Shown here: positions 34,401 through 46,959 of the stretch, in pieces
Position numbering within the stretch: the first letter of the stretch is position 1
Layout: each line of letters opens with the position of its first letter
Source: Rhizophagus irregularis
Taxonomy: Eukaryota > Glomeromycota > Glomeromycetes > Glomerales > Glomeraceae
NCBI RefSeq assembly: GCF_026210795.1
Contig: NC_089445.1
Span: forward strand, 2,232,001-2,296,000
Length of the DNA stretch: 64,000 nucleotides
Direction: 5' to 3'
Program-made: the position numbers and the translations under genes
Notes under the pieces: generated by a model
What the model was told of the DNA's origin: nothing
Databases searched by the model: none
What the model saw: the letters and a program-made list of their open reading frames with translations, nothing else

Positions 34401-36110
34401 GTTGATCACCTTTAATTTATTGGTTAGTCTGTAAATTCTCTTATAAAATCTGGTTAAGATAAGGATGCAAGTTTAATTCTAATTAATTATAGAATTTGTA
34501 TTAAATTTTATTATATATAATATATACAATCTAAAGCCAAATAATGTGACCAAATTTTAACTATATGTATATCATATAATTTAATATATAGATTATATGA
34601 TTTTAATGATTATTTTTCTAGTATCATATTTCAAAAAAATTCCAGTATGAAAAATAGGCTGAGTTATTTAAAAAATATTAGAGTTTTTAACAGTTTTTAA
34701 TATTGTTTCAAAAGTTATTTGGAAGAGTTCATTAAGTGTTTTTTTAAACTTCTTATAATATCCTTTAGTTCACTATCTGTTAACTAATTATTCTTTATTA
34801 TTTCATTATCCTCTAATAAAATATCTTCTTTAGTTTATTTTTCTAATAAATACTTCTGTTTTTTTATTTTTTAAGTATATTTATATTGTACATTTAAAAA
34901 TTAAGCAAAAAGGATTTTAGGATATAGGTTAAAGATTATGTTACATGATTTCGCTTATTGAAAAATCTGGTTAGAATTATCATTAAACCTTAATTCTGGT
35001 CTAATTTATTATGACCAACTTAATATAGAATATATATTAAATTGGATGATTTTAAAATAATAGATTTTATAATTGAATTGTCCAATTGATAATTACATAG
35101 TAATATTCTATCAAATAACAGGCTTAAATTTTTTTATAATAATTAAATAATTTTTTTTCGATTTATTTTTAGTTTTCCTTTAAAGTTACTTGGCTTTACA
35201 CTGTATGTACATACTATATATATTAAAATGAAGTTATAAGATTAGTATAGACTGTATCATAATGTATTAATATATATAATTTGGCTGCATATTTTAACAG
35301 TATTATTCATTCTAAGATTAAAGCTATGATAAGCCTACTGTTCTGTCCAAATGGTTACTTCTATACCAGTAGAGTGAATTTCTATCCTAGTAGTTACTTT
35401 ACAATATACTATCTGAATCTTTAGTAGCTATATAATCCTTATAGATAATAAAGACTTAGGTGCAATATCTTTATAGCAGTTGATCTTTTAATAGATTCTA
35501 GATTAACTGGATTGTTTGTAGGTTGGAGAGTATATAAGGTTTGAACTCTGAAGTTTAATTCTTTTAGTGAGTTTAATGAACTAATTGGTGATTTCTAAAA
35601 GGCTAAGGTAGGCTTCTTAAATATAGGATGATTCTGTACTTTCAGTAGCTTTCTGTTCAATGGTCACTATTAATTGAATTGCATCATGGTGAATTAGTAT
35701 ATACAGTGCAGTTGCATATTTCAACAAAAGGTTATAGTGTCCTTTATTATACCACTAGGAGATAAACAATTGTACTAGGCTTAGATGAGCAATCATAGCC
35801 TATAGTGAGCTTTAAGTGGAACCAAATAAGACGTTCTAGTATTGAGGGTATCTGAATAATCGCTACTGTTGCACTTGTTCCTGTTAATATCTGCTATATA
35901 GAATGTTGTAGGATTAAAGATATAGCACATTTTTGCTTTATATGGTGGATAGATAAGAAAGCATATTAGATATTGTCTAGATTTAACATAGTAAGAGCGG
36001 GATATGCAAAAGTTCTTACTACCATATATTGATTGAGATTACTGTAAGAAGCTATAGTTCCAGTAGTTTTATTATTGGTGATATTATGATATTATAATTG
36101 CGCAAAGTTA
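34401..36110 (+). repeat. Second, decayed copy of the tRNA-headed repeat
   Basis: Starts GTTGATCACC and continues TTGGTTAGTCTGTAAATTC, ATAAAATCTGG, AGGATGCAAGTTTAATTC: the same order as the head at 33300-33207 on the minus strand but with mutated boxes. Farther on, GCATCATGGTGAATTAGTAT (35690) and GAGAGTATATAAGG (35525) match body words of the first copy, though in the other order. So the family is present twice, head to head, and has been rearranged. Much of 34520-35300 is plain AT-rich sequence. Confidence 0.4.
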
Positions 36111-37972
36111 ACCAAATTTAAAAAAAAATATGTATATATAATATACATATATAATTTTAATCATTTACTTTGAAATTTTATCAATATATTACTTTAACTT
36201 AATTTTTAATAAGATCTTTAAAATCTTTTTATTCCACCAAGTTTTAATAAAAAAAAAATCAGCAAAGTTTTAAAATAATTGTATTTGATAAACAAATAAA
36301 AATTAATTTATTACGTGACCAGAAATTAATTTTATTCCAAGTGAAAATTAGTTATATTTCATAAAATTTTTTTGTTTAAAAGTGAAATTGTACGAAATAA
36401 TTCATTTAAATAAATACTAAAGAACATATGAGAGAAATTCACTGTGACGGAGGTGGAGGATAACAAACAAACCCCTTTGGTGTAACATAAAGCATAAAAC
36501 ATAAGGGGGTTGATGCAGCAATGAATCAGATTTTGATTGGATTGATTTTGTGTAACATTAAACTAAAATATATCAGATATATTATTTCTAAAAAATTAAA
36601 ATTTAGGAAAATTTTTAAATATGAGTTAAGGAATAACGTTTACATTAAGCTTAAAAATATAACCTTTCAGGATTTGATTGTTCTACAATATGTATTGTTT
36701 GTTTACTCTTGCAACATCATAACAAAAGAAATGTCAAATGGAAATGAAGATCGAGATAAAAAAGTTCACACAGTGAAGGGTTACGTTGTAAATTTAATTA
36801 ACTAAAAATAATATACGGATAAGCTCTGATTGGTTAATCATTTAAAGTTTTAAAGAAATACGTCCGATTAATCAAGTACAATTTTTTTCTGTAATAATTA
36901 TGTATATATTATTAACTGCTAGATTGCGCAATGAATTTAAAATTTTTGGCTGAATTATAAAAAAAACATTTTTCCTAAATTCCTACCATATATGTAAGGA
37001 ATTAAAAATATCGGGCCGGAAGAAATTTTTATTAAGTGAAGCCATCCGACATCTGCGTAACCATAAATATTTATATTAAAAAGAAAATTGTACCATAAAT
37101 AAATAAGCTCACGTTTATATTACTGATATCTATTCAGTTAGGCACCCAAAAATGTGGAATGGGTTTCCAATTTACATTCATAAAATGAAATGCATTATTC
37201 TATAATCAGTAATCGCATGACGTCCCGTGATGGTATTAAAAGGAAATGATATTCAGCTTACAGATTTCTCAGGAGCCACGCAAAATATTAAAAATAAAAA
37301 TTTATTTTTCAATATCTCATTTAATTTTAAACCTGTATTATCCTATTTATTGTTAGAATATAAGTTTAAATATGACGATAATGTTAAAAAAAGTATATCT
37401 TCCTTTCTTTTTTTCCTTCTTCCTTTTAAAAAAAATCATTAGTCGTAGCTAGTTAGGCTCAAGGTTACGTGACACACCCATTAATGGCGTTTGTTGAAGT
37501 CCATAATAAGTCAAGCTCGATTAGTTAGTCATATGTAAACAAAGATCAACTTTTTGAAGTTGCACAATAAAACAGCTTCAGAACTATTTTTGTTTCAAAC
37601 AGATAAGCATTTCATTTCATAAATTTTAATAACTGTTCGCTTTCATTATTATAGGTAAGATAAAAGCATAAATACCCTAAAAATGACTTTTGCTTCAACG
37701 CCGATTTTCATATATATCATTTATATATTTTATGTCAATATTTTTTTTTTTTGCTTTTATAAAAAAAAAGAAATTTTTTTTACACAAATTTTATGTGCTT
37801 TGATAACCAAACCAATAATACATTCGATTGTTTTTATATAAATAAATTCGATTGACTTCTTTTCATCGTACAAAAAATTATTTGTTTCAAAAAAATTTTT
37901 TTTCTTACAATCTTATTTCTTCTTTTTTTTTTCTAAATATATGAAATCTTTAGTATCATTTTATCGTCAAAA
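36111..37972. other. Upstream region of the bZIP gene
   Basis: AT-rich. Some short open frames exist (an ATG frame of 94 codons at 36521-36805, a 71-codon frame at 37227) but none shows recognisable domains. The last 500 bp probably hold the promoter and leader of the bZIP gene, with long T runs (37740-37752, 37920-37932). Confidence 0.35.
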
Positions 37973-39192
37973 ATGAATGTATCTAGTCAACCATTATTCG
38001 CTTCTGCTTCACAACCTTCAAAGTTACCTATTCCTAGACTTCCTTCTATACCAACTTCATCTTGGTCATCATCGTCCACTTCAACGAATCCTATCATTCC
38101 AAATGGTAAAATTAATTTGCATTTTAAATAAAACGTCTTTTTTTTTTTATTTTGTTTAAAAAATTATTATTTTAATGTTGTGTGTTTACTTTTGAAATCA
38201 TCACCAGCACAGCAAAATGACAACGCAACTCAACAACAAACGACGAATAAACCACAAAATAAACGTGGACGCAAGCCTTTATCTTCGATGCCCACGACTG
38301 TAAGTTTTTTTTATTAATTATTTGTTACGAAAATGAAATACAGTGACCAACCTCCTTGAATTCGATTATTTCATTTCAATAGAAAAAACATATTCAGAAT
38401 TTAAATAATCAACGAGCCTTTCGTCAACGAAGAGAAACTTATATTCGTACTTTGGAAAATAAAGCTTCAAAGTTTGAAGGATTGTTGAAAGTTGCAAGAA
38501 ATGAACTTGAAAGTTTAAAAGAAAGGGTTGCATTATTGGAAGAACAAGTTGATATTGAAGAAAGAATAAATATTTGTAATAATGTCGGTGATCTTCGAAT
38601 GTCCTCCACCGCAGTAAATGATGAAAATATTAGAACACATAATATTGTTCATGATGATGATACAAATTCCTTTAATGATAATAATATTAATAATGATAAT
38701 TCAAACACTGGTTGTTGTGGAGATCAGCAATCACAAAATAGTAGATGCTTTACGCCGTTTGCAACAACAAATACACCACCACCTTTTTCATTCAATGATC
38801 AACATAGATTAATCAATCAACCACCTCAAATTTCTTGTAGTGTACCAATGTTACCTCCATTAGAAAGTATTGGTTCAATTAGAGATCCAATATTTTGTGA
38901 AACAAAAGAAGGTAATCTTTGCTTTTGTGAACCAATAAATGATCAAAATATAACGACGACGACTACGACTACGACTACGACGGGAACAGATAAATGTTCA
39001 AATGATAAATCTGTCACAGATAAACGGATGTGGATTTTACCAACTATACCTTCATCTTTATATTCTAATTATTCTCCTAACTTGGAATTACCCCATCAAC
39101 AAAATTATTTTTCACCTGTTTCTTCTGTAGTTACTACAACAAATTCATTTTATCCTTTAAATCTAAAATGGATCTTGAGTGACTCAGGATAA
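37973..39192 (+). CDS. bZIP transcription factor, fungal AP-1/Yap-like (344 aa, three exons)
   Basis: Exons 37973-38105, 38208-38299 and 38383-39192 join in phase (345 codons with stop). The N-terminal part is Ser/Pro-rich, followed by an AT-hook-like KRGRKP. The basic region begins at residue 76: NLNNQRAFRQRRETYIRTLE, with the fungal AP-1 pattern NxxRAFRQRRxxY. The zipper has heptad positions L99, F106, A113, L120, L127. The C-terminal half is Asn/Ser/Thr-rich with scattered Cys (CFCEP, CCGDQ); in Yap-type proteins such cysteines can sense oxidants, but the usual C-terminal Cys domain is not clear. A run of ACG/ACT codons (about 38952-38982) encodes a poly-Thr tract and may vary in length. 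Likely a nuclear stress-response regulator by analogy. Confidence 0.85.
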
Positions 39193-41536
39193 TATAACAT
39201 TTTTTATTTCTTTTTTTTTGGATATAGTATATGGGAGAGGAAATGTGAATTATTATTAGAGGGCTTACTATATATAGTGTTATTTAGAAGGTTCAAAAGG
39301 ATTATAGAAGGTTTTTTATTGTTTTTTTTAAAAAAAAATAGTTTTTGTACAAATTATGTAAAAAATAAAATAAATTCTGAACTATATTCCATAAATACAT
39401 TACGTAATTAAAACGCAGTAATTGCGGTAATTGGCGTTACATTACATATTATAAAATCATAGGGCTAATCCCATTTACACCAAATGTACTTAATAAGGAA
39501 ATACTTACAACTTTTTATCTGTATATACTTGACAGTTTTTTAGGTAATATCATGTGAGCTAAAGTTAAGATACGAGGATCTTAGGATCTTAGTGATGATA
39601 ATCGTATAATCAATCCTTTAACTAATTAGTTCTCGTGCACACAAAATAAACAAAGACATAACCAGAATATTTTTTATTAGTCAATGAATATTTTCATTCG
39701 TGCAATATATATTTAAAGTTTACGTCATAATTATTCATAACTCAAAAGGAGTGTCATATCTAAGATATAATTATATAATCACTTACAAACAAACAGAAAT
39801 GAATTGCTAACGCCCTTAAATTAATATTTGTAATAAATAATTGTTAATTGCGCCCGAAAGATAATTTTGGCCAGGAGTTAAAAATAAAATAATTTAAATT
39901 TACTTATCGTATCCCATTATTCGTCATCCTCATTACGTAATTTAATAATTTTAAGTTATTGAATAAACTTATAAATTATAAAGAATAAAAAGAACAAAAC
40001 TATAAACAAAAAATAATAAAATCTACAAAATAAACTGAAAAATAAATAAAATATAACTAAAATAAAGGAAAGTGTATTTATAAATACAGAACTAAAAAAC
40101 ATAATATTAATCAAATTAATTAATCATATAAAAAAAAAATTAAAGATAAGGAAAAAGCAAAAACAAAAAAAATTTTTATTTTGCAAATATGTAAAAAAAT
40201 AAATTTATAAATAAAATATTTGTAATTAAATAAAGGATAAATTTAAATCCAGCTTCTATATGTATGATTATACTTGCTACCCAAATAAATGGAATGTGGG
40301 TTCCATCCCATCCCATCTAAATCCTAAATTCCATTTTTATTCCAATCCCAAATCCTATTTATAAACTGCATAATTTTTTTTTAACATGAAATTTTTTTCA
40401 AATATAATACTCTTTAAAAAGATTTATTTTTTAATATAAACCTATTGGCATTTATATTATTATTATATAATCTGTATTAATTATTGGACTAAAGATATTA
40501 TATTTTATACTGTAATATACTAATAATTTAAATTTAAATTTAAAAAATTAGAAAACTGAATCCTTTTTTATTAAAAGCCATTTTTAATTAAATACCAAAA
40601 ATTTTTTTTGTTAAATACAAAGCAATTTTATTAAATCTTAAGCTTCATTTTATTAAACATTAAATTACTTTTATTAAATACTAATATTTTTTATTAAATA
40701 TAAAGACTTTTTTATTAAATACTAAGCCTCTTTTGTTATATACTAATATTTTTTGTTAAATACCAAGTTATTTTTATTAAATTTTAAGCTCTTTTATTAA
40801 GTATTAAGCTACTTTCTATTAAATATTTAATTCTTTTATTAAATAAAATATAAATCAGTTAAAAATAAAAATTAGATATTTTGTATTACATTTTTTTAAT
40901 AAATTCATAAATGTACTGTGAGTCTGTGATAAAAAAAAAAAATAAAAACAAAAATTTTAATTAATATAATTATATAAATATCTATTACTAAATATTACAA
41001 ATTAGTATTTTTCTAATTTATAGTTAATTTATATTAATTAATAGTTGCTAATTAAAATTCTAATTTATAGTTAATTTTAAATTAATTTCAATATAATTTT
41101 TTACTTTAATTAATGACTTTTTTGTTTAATATAATTTGATTTAATTTTAATAATTTGGTTTAATTTTATTATTTAATTTAAATCTTTTTTACTAATAAAA
41201 TAGATATTAATATAACTAATTAAAAGAAAATGATATATTAATATATTTGTTTTATATAAATATTAATTTATTTTAAATAATAATTTAAATTATTCAAATA
41301 TTAATATAAATGATACAAATATTATTTTAATAAATAATGTTATAAAAATTTAATTTTAAAAAAAAATGTAAAAAAAAGAATAAAGTATAAAATTACTTTA
41401 ATATTATATATTTTAAATAATCTTTATAAGAAAGCAATATATAATTTTAATTTTAAAATATCCTAAAATTATATATAGTACTAAAAAAAATGATACAATC
41501 AACTTCAGTTCCTTTATAATTATATTATTATACCTT
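39193..41536. other. Long AT-rich intergenic region
   Basis: 3' flank of the bZIP gene followed by about 2 kb of AT-rich DNA. 40590-40850 has many repeats of TTTTTATTAAATACTAAG-like words (about ten, 20-30 bp each). No gene seen. Confidence 0.4.
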
Positions 41537-41899
41537 CTTTACTAAAAATGGCCAATTTTTTGAAATGATTTTGTAATAATTTTAAAATATTACAAAAATA
41601 CATTTAATACATCAAAATGTTTTTATTATATTTTTGTTATTATTTTGTAATTATATTGTATCTAGATCTATAAAAATAACTCAAAATAATATCACAATAA
41701 TTTTTTAATATTTTTGTTATTATTTTATTATTATAATATAATTAACTTTGATATTATTTTAATATTTTAATCTCAAAAATACTTCAAATATATCTTGATA
41801 TATTTTAAAAATTTTACAAAATAATTGCACAATTATTTTGAAAGCCATTGTATCTAGATCTATAAAAATATTTCAAAAAATTGGCTATTTTTAGTAAAG
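41537..41899. mobile_element. MITE with CTTTACTAAAAATGGCC ends (363 bp)
   Basis: Left CTTTACTAAAAATGGCCAAT and right, inverted, CTTTACTAAAAATAGCCAAT, then TTTTTTGAAAT on both sides. The internal sequence repeats TTTTGTTATTATTTTGTAATTAT words. No clear target duplication. Non-coding. Confidence 0.6.
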
Positions 41900-42441
41900 T
41901 TTCAAAATTAAAAAAAAAAGGAATGTAATTATAAAAAAAAAGATATATGCTGTAACTATAAAAAAAGTTTTTTTAATATATTTATCAATAGTGTATTAAG
42001 CTAAAATATGATATATTTATAAAGAGAAATTTTATACAATACAATATAAAGAATGACTAATTATATAAAGAATTGATTGTAATAATAAAATTGATATAAT
42101 TAATATTGTAAAAATTAATAAAACTTTAATACACTTTTTTATATATTATAAAATATTTTTTTTTTATTATAAATTCTCTTTTTTTTCAAGATTTTGTAAA
42201 AAGTTTATACTTTAAATATAAGTCAAAAAAAAACAACCTTATTAATTATTTATTTAAATGAAAAAGCAATTAATACTTCTATAATTTGATAAATATTTCT
42301 CTTTAAGCCAAAATATAATGAAAATGATTCTTAAAAGTATTGAAAATATCCATTATAAGCATTCACTTTTTATATCAATTATATAAATGAAAATTAACTA
42401 TTTATTTCAAAAAATATGAAAAATTCATAAAATTTATTATA
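41900..42441. other. AT-rich spacer
   Basis: No gene or repeat with clear borders seen between the 363-bp MITE and the pogo-like copy B. Confidence 0.4.
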
Positions 42442-43533
42442 CAGTCAACTCTCTTTATAGTCACACATTTGGGACAGTCCATATTTAGTGATTATAAAAA
42501 GATGTGACTATATAAAAAATTTCTTATATTTGTATACCATAATTCCGGCCAAAAATTAACATAATTTTAGCCAGAATTATACTTAAAACTTTATTGTATC
42601 GTAACTTCGCCAATATTAATCGTAGAGAGATAATCTTACCGCCATTCGATTCGTCTTAATGGGACGGTTCTAATGGTATAAAATACGTCGAAATCCAATC
42701 ACTAAATTAATTTCTGAAATTAAAAAAATATTAATGGTTTTTGTGTAATAACTCTGTTAATATTGATTCTAGAAAGACGATCTTACTACCATTCGATTCG
42801 TCTTGATGAGACGAATCTAATGGTATAAGATACATCGAAATCCAATCACTAGATCAATTTCCAAAATTAAAAAATATTAAATGGTTTTTAAGTAATAACT
42901 CCGTCAATATTGATTATAGAGAGATGAGCTTACCACCATTCGATTCGTCTCGATGAGGCGATTCCAACGAGCTATAAATCGTCTTTTTACAATCACTAAG
43001 TACCGAGAAATCTAGCAAAATGTTAAATGGCGCAGTAAACGTAAATCAAGAAATATTATAATGCCGATGCCCGATGTTTAACATTTTGTTGAATAACTCG
43101 TCAGCCAGTGATCGGAAAAGGATAAAACTAGGAATTAAGTACTCGGTATAATGGTTACCCATTGAAGATGATAGGACATAGACCCGAGATTAGTCTCATA
43201 AGAGGCAATGGGTGGTCTGGCCGTAAACACTAGCAAAGGAAAAGGATAAAACTACTACCATTCGATTCGTCTCAGTGAGATGATTCTAACAAGCTATGAT
43301 ACATCTTTGTACGATTATTAGATGCCAAGTTATTTAATATATTCTTTATATAACTGTGATTATAAACGGTTCTTTTTAATATAAGATTTTTGAGGATAGG
43401 TGTGATAGTGACTATAGATAGATTGTGACTATATAGGATAGATTTTAATAATAAAGTGTTTTGAACATTCAACTGGTGTGACTATATAGTAGAATGTGAC
43501 TATAACGGGTGTGACTATAGAGGGAGTTGACTG
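42442..43533 (-). mobile_element. pogo-like non-autonomous element, copy B (1092 bp, inverted)
   Basis: Inverted counterpart of 19081-20447, with the same ends (CAGTCAACTCTCTTTATAGT and GAGGGAGTTGACTG), TA flanks and the same internal order of modules. It lacks the 399-bp insertion of copy A but has a 107-bp insertion at 43131-43237. Similarity is high over about 950 bp, so the two copies 22 kb apart could recombine and invert the segment between them. Confidence 0.82.
43131..43237 (-). mobile_element. 5S-rRNA-derived retroposon
   Basis: On the minus strand the insert reads GTTTACGGCCAGACCACCCA near the 5' end, GACTAATCTCGGG in the middle and ATGGGTAACC...TATACCGAGTACT at the 3' end, matching in order the eukaryotic 5S rRNA (ACGGCCATACCACCC, CTGATCTCGG, GGATGGGAGACC, ATACCGGGTGCT). 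It is about 107 bp, with some of the middle missing. It is flanked by an exact 17-bp duplication starting GGAAAAGG (43114-43130 and 43238-43254), and copy A of the host element shows the empty site. A 17-bp duplication indicates LINE-type reverse transcription, so this is either a SINE3-like family or a single 5S retro-pseudogene. Not a functional 5S gene. Confidence 0.8.
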
Positions 43534-44718
43534 TATTACATTAATTTTTATTTCAAATTTTTACAAATTATTTTTTAAAAATTCAATGATTAAAAAATAA
43601 TTTTTTCTTAAACTTATTAGAAGAAATAATTTTAAATAATATTTATTGAGCCTTAAAATACTTTTATAAATATTTATTGCCCTTAAGGCTATATAAATTT
43701 TTATTTTCACTTTATATTTTATTAAAATATACTCACTTGCTAATAGTATATATTAAAAATACTATATAAATAAGAAATAAATTTTCTGTTAGTAAAATAA
43801 GTTTTTTTTACATTTTTTTTATATTCAATAATTTAAGTTTTGCAAATATAGATTTTTACTCAAATCGTCTATTTATAGATAATTTTTTGGTATTACAGAA
43901 TAATTTTAGGCAACAAAAATTGTAAAAATTATTTAATAAATCCCTTTTATTTAAAGGATAAAATTACAAATTCAAATAAAATTTTCTTAAATATATATAA
44001 ATGCAAATATTGTAAACTAAAGTTACTAGAAAAACTAAAGGATTTTGGCAAGTTGGCAAAATGTTAAAATAGTAAAACTTTACTAAAAGTCCAAAACTAT
44101 ATAAAAGTTTTATGCAAAACTTTGGAAAAAAACAAACTTTGGCAAATTTTATTATAAATACTGAAATTGCCAAAATTTTACTAAAATCATAATAAAACTA
44201 TAGTAAAATTTTAATTGTAAAATTTTGGAGAGGTTTAGACAAGTAATTTTAATGTAAAACTAAAAAAAATAATAATGTAAAAGAACCTTTCAATTAGAAT
44301 TACAAATCATAATCTTTATCATAGAATAATAAAAAGAAAAAAAATCACAGAATTTTCAAGTAAAAACTTTATTAATAAAATTAAAAGAAATGCTAAAAAA
44401 GTTAACAGATAGAATATAAAATATTAGAAGATTGCCAGTTTAATTTATTTGAAAAGTCAACTTTTTTTTATTGATTTTAATTGTTTTAATTTATTTGTTA
44501 ATGTATTTTGCATTTTATATAAAATTATAATATCTGCAATGCTTCTTTTAATTTAATTAAAGTATAAAAACATTTATAATGGCTATTCCATCTAGTATTA
44601 TTGCCATAACAATTTGAATATATTTTTTATATGTTTTTTTTGTAAATTTTAAAGTTAGCCAATGAAATATTTATTATTTGATAATCTAAAATAAAATGCA
44701 ATTTTATTGTTTTTATTA
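43534..44718. other. AT-rich region
   Basis: No gene seen. 44020-44220 has repeated short words (AAAATTTTACTAAAA, TTTTGGCAA), and open frames here have no coding character. Confidence 0.4.
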
Positions 44719-45203
44719 AGGGGAGTGACACATATTACGTCATATTCATTTTACTATGAATTCTACCTTCCTCCCCCCCTTGTCAGATTTAATAACCAAT
44801 TAAATTTAATTATACAATTTATATTAATAGAATAAGTATAACATTAGATTTTAATTATCCTCCTCCCCCTCTCTAATAATTACGTCATATGTAGGATTGG
44901 TGAATGTTACATTACATAGTTACATTACACATAAATTACATTGTAAGTTATATGATCTTTGTGTAAGTTTACACATATAATTGGGCCAGAGTTATGACTT
45001 TTTGACCAGCATTACAATAATTTATCTAATTTCGGCTTAAATTACTATTAATTCTTTAATTTTTATTAACGAACAAATTTTTTATTTTCTTAGTTTATTT
45101 ACTTTTTATTTTAATTGTACTAAATTTTATTATGGATAAACAATATGAATTAATACTCATTTATCTTTATTAATAAAAATTAATAAAACTAAATAAAATA
45201 CAT

Positions 45204-46914
45204 TTATTCTTCTTCAATTTCTTCAGATAAATCTTGTTCTAAATACATTTCATTTAATTCTTCAAAATCATCTAGTATTTCGATATTATTTTCTATTTCT
45301 TTCTCTTCTGAATTCTCAATTGTTACTCCATTTTTAACTAACTCTTTAATTGTTAATGGAACATTTAGTTCTCTTAAAATCCGAAGATTCCAATATATAT
45401 ACACTAATTTTTCTGCGCAATCATTTATTAATCTATTTCACAATTTTGAATGAATAAATTTATATGCTGACCAATTTCTCTTGCTCGCTGCAGATATTGC
45501 GGGAATAGAAAGCAATTTTAATGCTATTGAACTAAGCAATGGATATCTTTTTTCTAACAAATGCCACCAATTAATTGGTTTATTTTTTATATTGCCCCAT
45601 AAATAAGATTTAGAAAAACCACTACATTTTCCAATAAATTCACTATATTCTTCTAAAACTAAATTTTGATTTTCCTCACCTGCTAATCTTATCAGTTCTT
45701 CTTCAATAATGTCATCTTAATACTGGTTATTTAATAATTTTCCATTGTACCTCGGATCTAATCTGTATGCAACAAGAACTGCAGGATTATATAAAAATTT
45801 ATTTCAACGATATTCAGCTTTTTAAATTGCATATACACTAAAATCATTAGGAATTTTGGTATTATTTTTGATTTGAATTTCAATTTTACGCAAGTTAATA
45901 AATGCAGTAGAAAGATATGGGTCATCTTGTTCAAGCTGTTGAATAAAAATAATAAATGGCAACAAAAAATCTTGCAAATCTTTAAGATTAGTCCAAAAGA
46001 TATCGTCTAAAATCTTAATTTTTATTTCACGATCTAAAGCTATATCTTCCCCTAATAAAGCCATCATTGCCATTTTAGATTTGAAAATACTATCTAAACA
46101 CTGATATGCTGATAACCACCTTGTTTCAACTGGTAAACTAAGGCCAATTTCCTTCCCATATTTATCCTTTTGAATCCTACGAAGTGCTGCAAGTGGAACT
46201 TGATGATTACGAAAATATAAACTTAGTTTTTTTGCCATATTTAAAATTTCATTAGCCCAATTATGCTTTATAATATCTTTTACCCAAAGATTTATACCAT
46301 GCGCCTAACATCCTAAAAATATTTTATTAGGGTATTTTTCTTTTAAAATTCTCCAAGCAGCTTTCATGTTATTTGCATTGTCAGTGATAACAGCAACAAA
46401 CTTATTAATTCCAGCTTCTATCATAACATCCTCAATACCTTTAGCTATATTCTCTGCATTATGACTTTGTTTTTTAGTATTCACTGATTTATAAAATATT
46501 GGTTTTGGTGTGGTAATCATATAATTAATTAATGGTTCTTTATTAATATTTAACCAACCATCACTTGTTAAACAAAAATATGGTGGTTCGTTCAAAACAT
46601 TTTTTGTTGCAGCTCTTATATTTTTGTAATCATTATTCAATAAATTTACAGATAATAATTACTGTGTAGGAATCTTGAATGATGGACATGCTTTTTTTAA
46701 AAAAATTTGAAAGTTTTCATTATCAATAGTATTGAAAGGAATTCCAGTACTATAAAATGCACGATCTAACAAAAATTCTAATTCTTGTTGGTCTTCATTA
46801 CTAATACTTTGCATATAATTATTGATTTTTGTTTGTTTTCATTTTTTAATATTAGTTGAATCTGAAGAAATTGGTAAATTAAATTCTTGAAAAGCTAATC
46901 TTGCTGAACAAGTA
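45204..46914 (-). pseudogene. hAT transposase, main part (DUF659-like and dimerisation region)
   Basis: Minus-strand remains directly following the BED finger at 59120-59253. In order: FLLDRAFYSTGIPF, then YFCLTSDGWLNINKEP and AVITDNANNMKAAW (the DUF659/RNase-H-like core with its Asp residues), AHGINLWVKDII, PVETRWLSAYQCLDS, and the C-terminal hAT dimerisation stretch (INWWHLL, IPAISAASKRNWS, FIHSKL). It ends in an acidic tail (EEIEEE). At least seven in-frame stops occur, at codons where Gln (CAG/CAA), Trp (TGG) or Arg (CGA) is expected, so all can be single C-to-T or G-to-A changes. No frameshift is evident. Inactive. Confidence 0.8.
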
Positions 46915-46959
46915 CTTTACAGAAACCTTGAATTTTTAAACAATACCGAATTGATATAA

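Noticed and set aside
36521-36805. Open frame of 94 codons starting with ATG
   Set aside because: Lys/Ile/Asn-rich as expected from AT bias, no domain, no splice context.
43131-43237. Working 5S rRNA gene
   Set aside because: Part of the middle is missing, length is short and it has retroposition-type flanking duplications.
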